NCBI RefSeq assembly: GCF_030530745.1
Contig: NZ_JAUMUI010000016.1
Location: 1-57,199, forward strand
Direction of reading: 5' to 3'
Source: Neisseria sp.
GTDB lineage: Bacteria > Pseudomonadota > Gammaproteobacteria > Burkholderiales > Neisseriaceae
Length of the DNA: 57,199 nt
Position 1 is the stretch's first letter, and the number at the start of each line of letters is the position of its first letter. Positions 20,406-27,620 of this stretch are shown in pieces. Made by a program: the position numbers and the translations under genes. The notes below the pieces were generated by a model. It saw nothing but the letters and a program-made list of their open reading frames with translations, was not told where the DNA came from and searched no databases.

Positions 20406-21752
20406 ATGTCTGTAAAATTCGCCGACTTAAATCTCGATAAAAATATCTTGTCCGCCCTTTCGAGCGCGGGCTACGAATCGCCCACACCCGTTCAGGCACA
20501 ATCTATCCCCCATGCTTTGGAAGGCTGCGACATCATGGCCTCGGCCCAAACCGGCTCCGGCAAAACCGCCGCTTTTCTGCTGCCCACCCTGCAACGCTTA
20601 ACCCGCCGCAGCGACAAACCCGGCAAAGGCCCGCGGGCGTTGGTGCTTACGCCCACCCGCGAATTGGCGGCGCAGGTAGAAAAAAACGCCCTCACTTATG
20701 CCCAAAATATGAAATGGTTCCGCACCGTGAGCATTGTGGGTGGCTCTTCGTTCGGTTATCAAATCCGAGCCCTATCCAAACCTATCGATTTGATTGTGGC
20801 CACTCCGGGCCGCCTGATGGATTTGATGGACAGCGGCAAAGTGGATTTCAGCCGCCTTGAAGTGCTGATTCTCGACGAGGCCGACCGTATGCTCGATATG
20901 GGCTTTATCGACGACATCGAAACCATCGTCGCCGCCACCCCCGAAACCCGCCAAACCCTGCTGTTTTCCGCCACTTGGGACGGCGCGGTGGGCAAACTCG
21001 CCCGCAAGCTCACCAAAAACCCCGAAGTGGTGGAAGTGGAACGTGTTGACGAGCAAGGAAAAATCGAAGAGCAGCTTCTGTATTGCGACGATATGCGCCA
21101 TAAAAACCGCTTACTCGACCACATTCTGCGCGATACCAATATTGATCAGGCGGTTATTTTTACATCTACCAAAGCCATGACCGAAGTGTTGGCCGACGAG
21201 CTCTACGACAAAGGTTTTGCCGCCAACTGCCTGCACGGCGACATGCCGCAGGGCTGGCGCAACCGCACACTGATGGATTTGCGCAAAGGCCGCTGCAAAA
21301 TCCTGGTCGCCACCGACGTGGCCGCACGCGGCATCGACGTGCCCGCTATCACCCACGTTATCAACTACGACCTGCCCAAACAGGCCGAAGATTATGTGCA
21401 CCGTATCGGCCGCACCGGCCGCGCCGGCCGAACCGGTTTGGCGATTACGTTTGCCGAAGTAAACGAATATGTGAAAGTGCACAAAATCGAAAAATATATC
21501 GGCCGCAAACTGCCTGAAACGGCCATTGAGGGCATGGAGCCCACCCGCCGGCGCAAACCCGCCGGTAAAGCTAAAGGCAAAGGCGGCTGGGACGGGCGCA
21601 GGTTTGGCAATAAAAAAAACGGTGAAAAGAAATTCGACGGCAAAAAGCACGGTGGTAAAAAATTTGCAGCAAAAAAAACCGGTGCCGCCGACGCTTTCGG
21701 CAAGAAAAAAACGGCAGGGGGAACGGGCAAGAATGCCCGCCCGTCGAGATGA
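20406..21752 (+). CDS. rhlE: DEAD-box ATP-dependent RNA helicase (RhlE/SrmB-like)
   Basis: The 448-residue helicase shows all core motifs in order: Q motif (FADLNL, PTPVQAQSIP), AQTGSGKTAAF (I), PTRELAAQ (Ia), TPGRLMDL (Ib), DEADRMLD (II), SAT (III), HGDM, ARGIDVPAITHVINYD (V) and HRIGRTGRAGRTG (VI). Residues from about 385 form a Lys/Gly-rich tail with repeated KKNGEKKF and KKHGGKKF units, likely RNA-binding. Such helicases act in ribosome assembly and RNA turnover. Assignment to RhlE rather than SrmB is tentative. An AGGAAAACC ribosome site precedes the start. A 29-bp inverted repeat lies 100 bases past the stop. Confidence 0.9.
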   Translation: MSVKFADLNLDKNILSALSSAGYESPTPVQAQSIPHALEGCDIMASAQTGSGKTAAFLLPTLQRLTRRSDKPGKGPRALVLTPTRELAAQVEKNALTYAQNMKWFRTVSIVGGSSFGYQIRALSKPIDLIVATPGRLMDLMDSGKVDFSRLEVLILDEADRMLDMGFIDDIETIVAATPETRQTLLFSATWDGAVGKLARKLTKNPEVVEVERVDEQGKIEEQLLYCDDMRHKNRLLDHILRDTNIDQAVIFTSTKAMTEVLADELYDKGFAANCLHGDMPQGWRNRTLMDLRKGRCKILVATDVAARGIDVPAITHVINYDLPKQAEDYVHRIGRTGRAGRTGLAITFAEVNEYVKVHKIEKYIGRKLPETAIEGMEPTRRRKPAGKAKGKGGWDGRRFGNKKNGEKKFDGKKHGGKKFAAKKTGAADAFGKKKTAGGTGKNARPSR

Positions 21753-21852
21753 TTTCTGTCGGGGCTTATTGGATTGGCCCCTGCGGCGCAGCAACGCCGT
21801 GGCAGAAATAAAGTTTTACGCTATATAATCAAGCCCGCTATGATCCGACTAT

Positions 21853-21919
21853 AGCTTCAAACGTTATGAGGCCGTCTGAAAACAAAATACTTTCAGACGG
21901 CCTCATAACGTTTGAAGCT
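21853..21919. terminator. 29-bp perfect inverted repeat between helicase gene and purF
   Basis: Two 29-base arms pair exactly around a 9-base loop. The inner part of each arm is a DUS, while the outer 16 bases (AGCTTCAAACGTTATG) are unique here. The repeat lies between convergent genes and should end both transcripts. Confidence 0.88.
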
Positions 21920-21958
21920 GAAACGGAAACGGGAATGGGTTTCGCAGCAGGTAAAAGA

Positions 21959-23494
21959 TTATTCGTCGTCTTCCCGTTGGCTGTTGATGCGTATTGCCGT
22001 GTGAACGGTGCCGGTGAGTGCGGCGGGCAGGGATTTGTCGGCAGAAAGTTTCTGCAGGTAGGCTTCGTCGATATCGCCGGTGGGATAGCGGCCGCTGAAG
22101 CATGAGGTGTCGAACGAACCAATGGCGGGATTGAGTGATTTCACCGCTTGTTCCAGTTCGGCCAAATCTTGAAAAATGCAGCCGTCGGCACCGATTTCGC
22201 GGGCGATTTCGTTTTTGTCGCGGCCGTTGGCAATCAATTCTTCGCGGGTCGGCATATCGATGCCGTATACGTTGGGATAGCGCACTTCGGGTGCGGCCGA
22301 GGCGAAATAGACTTTGCGGGCTCCGGATGCGCGGACCATTTCGACGATTTCGCGGCTGGTGGTGCCGCGTACGATAGAGTCGTCGACCAGCAGCACGCTT
22401 TTGCCTTTGAATTCGGACTCCATCGGGCTGAGTTTCTGGCGCACCGATTTTTTTCGGGTTGCCTGCCCGGGCATGATGAAGGTGCGGCCGATATAGCGGT
22501 TTTTAATCAGCCCTTCGCGGTAGGGTTTGCCCAAGTGGTGTGCCAGTTCCATCGCGCTCGGGCGACTGGTGTCGGGAATCGGCATGACAACGTCGATATC
22601 TTCGGGAGGCAGCTCGCGTTTGACCTTTTCGGCCAAGGCCACGCCCATATTCAGCCGGGACCGGTAAACGGATACGCCGTCGATTACCGAATCAGGACGT
22701 GCGAAGTAAACATACTCAAACAGGCAGGGGCTGAGGCAGGCGTTTTCGGAGCAGGGGCGCGAGAAAAACTGCCCGTCCAGAGAAATGAAAACGGCTTCGC
22801 CGGGAGCGATGTCGCGCGCCAAATCAAATTCGATTGCATTAAAGGCAACCGATTCGGAAGCCACGGCATAGGCGGTGCGGCCGTCTGGACCGGTTTGTGT
22901 GCCCAGCACCAGCGGGCGGATACCGAGCGGGTCGCGGAATGCCACCATGCCGTAGCCGGCTATCATGGCCACTACGCCGTATGCGCCGCGCACGCGTTTG
23001 TGCAGTTTGGCGACGGCATCGAAAATATTGCCGACGCTGAGCTGGGAAGTGCCGGAATCGGTTACTTCGCGGCGCAGTTCGTGGGCAAACACGTTGAGCA
23101 GCACTTCCGAATCGGAGCGGGTGTTGATGTGGCGCAAGTGTTTGTGGCACACGTTTTCATACAGCTCTTCGGTGTTGGTGAGGTTGCCGTTGTGCCCCAG
23201 CACGATGCCGAACGGCGAGCTGACGTAAAAAGGTTGCGCTTCGGCGGTGCTTTCGGCATTGCCTGCGGTGGGGTAGCGCACATGGGCGATGCCGGCGTTG
23301 CCCGTCAAATCGCGCATATTGCGGGTGCGGAATACGTCGCGCACCATGCCTTTGCCTTTGTGCATATGGAAAATGCTGCCTTCCACGGTAACGATGCCGG
23401 CGGCATCCTGTCCACGGTGTTGCAGCATTTGCAGGCCGTCGTAAAGGCTTTGGTTTACAGGTTGGTAGGCTACCATGCCCAATACGCCACACAT
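21959..23494 (-). CDS. purF: amidophosphoribosyltransferase
   Basis: PurF commits PRPP and glutamine to purine synthesis. The 511-residue protein starts MCGVLGMVAY with the catalytic Cys2 directly after the initiator Met and no propeptide, as in enterobacteria. The N-terminal Ntn hydrolase domain has HVRYPTAG and GHNGNL. The phosphoribosyltransferase domain has the PRPP loop LLVDDSIVRGTTSREIV near residue 365. It is the last gene of a folC-SPOR-cvpA-purF unit, 17 bases after cvpA. Length and motifs are normal. Confidence 0.96.
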   Translation of the reverse strand: MCGVLGMVAYQPVNQSLYDGLQMLQHRGQDAAGIVTVEGSIFHMHKGKGMVRDVFRTRNMRDLTGNAGIAHVRYPTAGNAESTAEAQPFYVSSPFGIVLGHNGNLTNTEELYENVCHKHLRHINTRSDSEVLLNVFAHELRREVTDSGTSQLSVGNIFDAVAKLHKRVRGAYGVVAMIAGYGMVAFRDPLGIRPLVLGTQTGPDGRTAYAVASESVAFNAIEFDLARDIAPGEAVFISLDGQFFSRPCSENACLSPCLFEYVYFARPDSVIDGVSVYRSRLNMGVALAEKVKRELPPEDIDVVMPIPDTSRPSAMELAHHLGKPYREGLIKNRYIGRTFIMPGQATRKKSVRQKLSPMESEFKGKSVLLVDDSIVRGTTSREIVEMVRASGARKVYFASAAPEVRYPNVYGIDMPTREELIANGRDKNEIAREIGADGCIFQDLAELEQAVKSLNPAIGSFDTSCFSGRYPTGDIDEAYLQKLSADKSLPAALTGTVHTAIRINSQREDDE

Positions 23495-23511
23495 TTTTCT
23501 CTCCGGATATT

Positions 23512-24009
23512 TTAAAGGGGTTGATACTGTATTTTATCTGCAACGGCACCCGGCAGATAGGGGACCGCGAATTGGGCCAGCGACTCGAAATAGCCGGCGC
23601 TGAGCGATTGGCGCCAGCCGTCGGTTTGCGGCAGGTCGGTAAACGAGCAGGCGATTACCGCCAGCGTAACCAGCAAAACACCTTTGAGTGCGCCGAATGC
23701 GCCGCCGAGCAGGCGGTTGAGGCCGCCCAAACCCACTGTTTTCGCGGCGCCGGTGAGCAGCGAACGTAAAAAACGCTGCACCAGCCATGCAGCGGCAAAC
23801 AGAACAATAAAGGACAAGGCCACAGCCAAGGGGCGTGATTCGAACGAACTGAAGGCGGTTTCCGAAAACGGCACGGCAAATGTTTTGGCCGCAACAAACG
23901 CCACAATCCAAGTGATTAAAGAGGCCGCCTCGGCGATCATGCCGCGCATCATCGAAACGATGGCGCACAGGCCGATCAGGCCGAAGGCGAGAAGGTCGAA
24001 AGTTGTCAT
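23512..24009 (-). CDS. cvpA: CvpA family inner-membrane protein
   Basis: The 165-residue protein has about four hydrophobic segments (residues 5-20, 28-48, 64-84, 100-120) and the family pattern FDLLAFGLIGLCAIVSMMRG. It lies immediately before purF, as in E. coli and Pseudomonas. CvpA was named for a role in colicin V production; newer work links it to envelope stress and bile resistance. Its start overlaps the stop of the SPOR gene by one base (TGATG), suggesting translational coupling. Confidence 0.9.
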   Translation of the reverse strand: MTTFDLLAFGLIGLCAIVSMMRGMIAEAASLITWIVAFVAAKTFAVPFSETAFSSFESRPLAVALSFIVLFAAAWLVQRFLRSLLTGAAKTVGLGGLNRLLGGAFGALKGVLLVTLAVIACSFTDLPQTDGWRQSLSAGYFESLAQFAVPYLPGAVADKIQYQPL

Positions 24010-25256
24010 CAGGGCTGTCCGATCACGATACCGTTGGCGCCTTTTTTGCGCAGTCTCTCCAAAGCCTTGCCGGCGGTTTCCCGGTCGGGGTAGTGGCCGG
24101 TGCGCACGCGGTAGACTTTGCCTTTTTCGGTTTCTACTTCGGTGATGTAGGCGCTTACGCCCGCATCGGCCAGTTTCTGCTGCATTTGCTTGGCTTGGTC
24201 GCGGTTACGGTATGCGCCGGCCTGGATAATGGCTTTGGAGGAGGATCTGCCTTCCAAAATGGCTTTGGGATCGCTTTTTTCGACCGATGCCTGCGCGGAT
24301 TTGTTGCTTAGTGCGTCTTGTGCGGCTTTGCGGTTGGCTTCCTGCTGTTTTTTCCTGGCTGCTTCTGCGGCGCGCTTTTCAGCTTCGGCTTTGGCGCGGG
24401 CTTCTTTTTGCGCTTTCAGACGGCCTGCTTCCTGTTCGGCCGAACGGGCGGCTTTCCGGCGTTCGGCTTCTTTGGCTGCGGCCTGCTCGCGCGCTTTGCG
24501 CGCCTGTGCTTCCTGTTGGGCTTTTTGCGCCGCTGCTTTTTGCTGTTCTTGGTGTTTCAAACGCTCGCGTTCTGCTGCTTTTTGCTGTTCCTGCTGTTTC
24601 AAACGCTCGCGTTCGGCCTCCGCTTTTTGCTGTGCCTGCCGTTTCAGGCGTTCGGCTTCGGCTTTTTTGGCGGCGGCTTTGCGTTCGGCTTCGGCATCGG
24701 GTTCGACGCGGTTGTTAATCACCACCACGGGCGGCGGGGCGGTTTCTTCGGGTTTGGGCTGCGGCTTGGATTGCGGTTTCTGTTGGGGTTTGGATGCTTC
24801 GGCCTGAACGGGTTTGGCAGCGGGTTCGGCTTCCGCCGTTTTTTTCCCTGCTGCTGCTTTTGCGGCTGCGGCCGTTGTGGCGGTTTGGGCGGCGGATTCG
24901 GATGCCGTTTGCCCCGCAGGTGCCGGCGGGGTGGCAAGCGGATTGTTCAGTTCGGTGGTTTCGGTGTCGGCCGGAGCGGGTTCCAGCACGGCGGCGGGCG
25001 ACAAATCGGAAGCATCGTCGGAAGAGGCGGCCTGATTATTGGCCGGTGCTGCCTGCGGCGCAGTTTCTGATGCGGCGGAGGCGGTTTTTTCGATGCTGAT
25101 GTTTTCGGCGGCTTCGTCTCCGCCGCCCCGGTTCAGAACATTGGCGAGCAGGATGCCTGCCAATATCACCAGCGCGGATGCGCCTACCAGGCGGCGGCGG
25201 TTTTTGCGTTTCAGTTTTTCGTATTCGTTCAGTGAATGGAAACGGTTGTCTGACAT
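24009..25256 (-). CDS. SPOR-domain envelope protein (DedD/FtsN-like)
   Basis: The 415-residue protein has a short basic cytoplasmic start, one membrane span at about 22-42 (LVGASALVILAGILLANVL), and a long periplasmic region rich in Ala, Lys, Glu and Gln with coiled-coil character (about 60-325). A C-terminal SPOR domain (about 335-415) includes AIIQAGAYRNRDQAKQM and YRVRTGHYPDRETA. SPOR domains bind denuded septal peptidoglycan. Position between folC and cvpA matches dedD of enterobacteria. The low-complexity middle contains many repeats of QKAEAERERLK type. Start spacing to folC is 12 bases. Confidence 0.9.
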   Translation of the reverse strand: MSDNRFHSLNEYEKLKRKNRRRLVGASALVILAGILLANVLNRGGGDEAAENISIEKTASAASETAPQAAPANNQAASSDDASDLSPAAVLEPAPADTETTELNNPLATPPAPAGQTASESAAQTATTAAAAKAAAGKKTAEAEPAAKPVQAEASKPQQKPQSKPQPKPEETAPPPVVVINNRVEPDAEAERKAAAKKAEAERLKRQAQQKAEAERERLKQQEQQKAAERERLKHQEQQKAAAQKAQQEAQARKAREQAAAKEAERRKAARSAEQEAGRLKAQKEARAKAEAEKRAAEAARKKQQEANRKAAQDALSNKSAQASVEKSDPKAILEGRSSSKAIIQAGAYRNRDQAKQMQQKLADAGVSAYITEVETEKGKVYRVRTGHYPDRETAGKALERLRKKGANGIVIGQP

Positions 25257-25268
25257 GAATCTGCCTTG

Positions 25269-26555
25269 TTATAAAGCGGCCATGACTTCGGCCACGGTAT
25301 GGAAAGAACCGAAAACGGTGATTCTATCATTTTCCCCGGCTTGCGCCAAAGCTGCCTGATAAGCCGTCTGAATATTGTCGAAGCTGTGCACGGCATCAAT
25401 GCCGCAGCGGTTGAGTTTTTTTTCTATTTCTGCCGCAGACATGCCGCGCGGCAGATGCAGCGGCGCGATATACCATTGGTCGAACTGGTCTTTCACAATG
25501 TCGATAACGCCGTCTGAATCTTTGTCGGCCAGAATGCTGAACACGGCGGTGCGCTTTTCGGCGAAAGGCAGGGCAACCAGCCCTTGGCGCAGGGCACGGG
25601 CGGCGTGCGGGTTGTGGGCGACGTCGAGAATGGTGAGCGGGCGGCCGGGCAGCACTTGGAAGCGGCCGGGGTTGTGAACCAGCAGCAGCCCGCGTTTGAT
25701 GGAGCCGATATCGATGGGCAGGTGATGGTTGAGGCATTCGATAACGGCCAGCGCGCAGGCGGCATTACCCAATTGGCAGGCGCCGCGCAGGGCGGGCACG
25801 GGCAGGGCGTTGCGGTTGCGTTTGAGGCCGTCTGAACGCCCCGATGCGGCGTCGGGGTGGAAGTGGAACGACCATTGCTGCTGTTCCAGGCGGCTGAAAC
25901 CGAAATCGCGTTTGGCCAAGAGCAGGTTGGCGCCTATGCTTTCGGCGTGCCGGCGCAGCGATTCGGGCGGCGGGTTTTGGCCGCAGACGGCGGGTTTGCC
26001 GCTGCGGAACACGCCGGCTTTTTCGTAGCCGACCGCTTCGATAGTGTCGCCCAGAAACGATTGGTGGTCGAGATCGACGCTGGTTACGACGGCGCAGTCG
26101 GCATCGAAAACGTTTACCGCATCCAAACGCCCGCCGAGGCCGACTTCCAGCACCATCACGTCAACGTTTTCGCGCATAAAGATATCGACGGCGGCCAATG
26201 TGTTGAATTCGAAATAAGTGAGGGAAATTCCGCCGCGCGCCGCTTCGATGCGCTCAAACGAGGCTGTAATCGCTTCGTCGCTTACAGGTTCGCCGTTGAT
26301 GCAGATGCGTTCGTTGTATTTGAGCAGGTGCGGGCTGGTGAGCGTGCCCACTTTGAAGCCGGCCTGCCTGTAAATCTGGGTGAGAAACGCGCACACCGAG
26401 CCTTTGCCGTTGGTGCCCGCCACTACCACCACGGGGCATTGCGGCTCGAGCCGCATGGTGTTTTTCACTTCGCCCACGCGCGACAAACCCATGTCAATCA
26501 GCCCCGCGCTATGGGCGGTTTCGAGATGCGATAACCAGTCGTTTAATGTTTTCAT
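25269..26555 (-). CDS. folC: bifunctional dihydrofolate synthase / folylpolyglutamate synthase
   Basis: FolC joins dihydropteroate with glutamate and then adds further glutamates. The 428-residue Mur-ligase-like protein has GTNGKGSVCAFL (ATP loop, near 48), the omega-loop region LTSPHLLKYNERICING, EVGLGGRLDAVNVFD, SVDLDHQSFLGDT, and the C-terminal domain with LDVAHNPHAARAL. Length is standard. No strong ribosome binding site is visible before the ATG. It begins the folC-SPOR-cvpA-purF unit and is separated by a DUS hairpin from the small operon upstream. Confidence 0.95.
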   Translation of the reverse strand: MKTLNDWLSHLETAHSAGLIDMGLSRVGEVKNTMRLEPQCPVVVVAGTNGKGSVCAFLTQIYRQAGFKVGTLTSPHLLKYNERICINGEPVSDEAITASFERIEAARGGISLTYFEFNTLAAVDIFMRENVDVMVLEVGLGGRLDAVNVFDADCAVVTSVDLDHQSFLGDTIEAVGYEKAGVFRSGKPAVCGQNPPPESLRRHAESIGANLLLAKRDFGFSRLEQQQWSFHFHPDAASGRSDGLKRNRNALPVPALRGACQLGNAACALAVIECLNHHLPIDIGSIKRGLLLVHNPGRFQVLPGRPLTILDVAHNPHAARALRQGLVALPFAEKRTAVFSILADKDSDGVIDIVKDQFDQWYIAPLHLPRGMSAAEIEKKLNRCGIDAVHSFDNIQTAYQAALAQAGENDRITVFGSFHTVAEVMAAL

Positions 26556-26589
26556 TTTGAAGGTGATAGAAGGTAATAAATGTGTGTGG

Positions 26590-26636
26590 AGGCCGTCTGA
26601 AAACAGGAAGTGCAGGAACGGTGTTTCAGACGGCCT
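26590..26636 (-). terminator. DUS-pair hairpin between the YgfX-like gene and folC
   Basis: Thirteen-bp arms (AGGCCGTCTGAAA and complement) lie around a 21-base loop, in the 93-base gap downstream of the YgfX-like gene. Confidence 0.7.
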
Positions 26637-26648
26637 TGAAAGATAGGG

Positions 26649-27071
26649 TTAATCTTTAGGCTGCCCCCAGCGTGCCCAAACCAGCAGGCGGCGGAAGTTT
26701 TCGCGATCCGCCATATCGGGCAGCACAAACTGCCACAGAGTGCGGCCGCCCAAATCCCATTTCAAAAACAAGGCATAAGGCGAAATCAGGCTGCCCGGGC
26801 GCAACACGGCTTCGAAAGCGGTTTGCGGCCTGCCGACAAACACTACCGCACGCCCCTGCGGGCTGACGGCGATTTTGTGCACGGCATCGGCACGGCGCAG
26901 GTTTTGGTTGTGCCACGCCCGGAAAAAGGTGGCGGCCAGCAACAGCAAACCGATGATGCGCGCCGCGCCGTGAAACGCGGTAAGGCAGAGATAAGCCGCC
27001 CAAAGGTGCAGAAACACAGTCAGGGCTTTGCCGGTGCGTGAAGGTTTGAAGGCTGTCTGAAAAGGGCGCAT
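26649..27071 (-). CDS. YgfX/CptA-like inner-membrane protein
   Basis: This 140-residue protein has two close hydrophobic segments (about 18-35 and 38-52) followed by a soluble beta-rich C-terminal part (VLRPGSLISPYALFLKWD, WQFVLPDMADRENFRRLLVW). This is the layout of the YgfX (CptA) family, whose E. coli member is reported as a membrane toxin that affects cell shape and is encoded next to SdhE. No SdhE gene is next to it here. Its start is one base after the stop of a 119-residue unknown gene, so the two are certainly co-transcribed. Family assignment is by eye from layout and tail pattern. Confidence 0.65.
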   Translation of the reverse strand: MRPFQTAFKPSRTGKALTVFLHLWAAYLCLTAFHGAARIIGLLLLAATFFRAWHNQNLRRADAVHKIAVSPQGRAVVFVGRPQTAFEAVLRPGSLISPYALFLKWDLGGRTLWQFVLPDMADRENFRRLLVWARWGQPKD

Positions 27072-27072
27072 C

Positions 27073-27432
27073 TTACCTCATGTTGTCGAATACGGGGGTA
27101 ATGTCCAGCCCGGCTTCTTCCATATCGAGCACCATGTCGTGGATTTCCACTTCGAAATATTCCCAAAAGGCTTTCAGGCCCATATCGGCCGGCCACCGGC
27201 TGCGGGGGATGTCCCAACCGGAAATTTCGGCTTCAAAAATGGTTTGGTAGCGATCGTGGAAATAGGAAACCACCGCTTCGGGTTCGTCGAACTGCGGCAC
27301 GAGAAACACCGAGCAGTTGGCGCGGATTTGTTCCAGCGTCAAATCGGGCATATTTTCATCGGCCTGTTTGAGCCAGTCGAGAAAGTTTGCGGTGGGCTTC
27401 AGCACCACGGCGGTGCGGTCGACAAAATACAT
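27073..27432 (-). CDS. conserved small acidic protein (unknown)
   Basis: The 119-residue product is soluble and acidic, with no signal or membrane segment. It starts MYFVDRTAVVLKPTANFLDWL and has a Trp- and acid-rich C-terminal half (FWEYFEVEIHDMVLDMEEAGLD). I do not recognise a named family. The gene lies one base upstream of the YgfX-like membrane protein gene and is presumably its partner. A DUS lies about 30 bases upstream. Codon use and composition match the neighbours, so it looks native. Confidence 0.8.
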   Translation of the reverse strand: MYFVDRTAVVLKPTANFLDWLKQADENMPDLTLEQIRANCSVFLVPQFDEPEAVVSYFHDRYQTIFEAEISGWDIPRSRWPADMGLKAFWEYFEVEIHDMVLDMEEAGLDITPVFDNMR

Positions 27433-27584
27433 GGCTTGTCCTTACGGGTAAATTTCAGACGGCATTGTACTGAATATCGGCAAGGTGCGGGGGCTTTCTT
27501 GGCGTCCCGGTGCCGGGTATGCCGCAGGCGGCTGTTTGTAAAGGCTACGGCAGAATATTTACTTATAATCTTTCCAAGCATAGA

Positions 27585-27603
27585 ATAAATAAAAATTATT
27601 ATC
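27585..27603 (+). promoter_or_regulatory. possible Fur-like box upstream of the outer-membrane receptor gene
   Basis: An AT-rich stretch ending AAATTATTATC agrees with the 19-base Fur consensus at about 13 positions by hand count, better on the right half. It lies 18 bases before the start codon. AT-rich DNA gives such matches by chance, so this is weak. Confidence 0.25.
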
Positions 27604-27620
27604 TTTATATCGGAAAGGTA

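Noticed and set aside
22148-23515. 455-codon open frame on the + strand opposite purF
   Set aside because: Antisense shadow; purF motifs on the other strand are complete.
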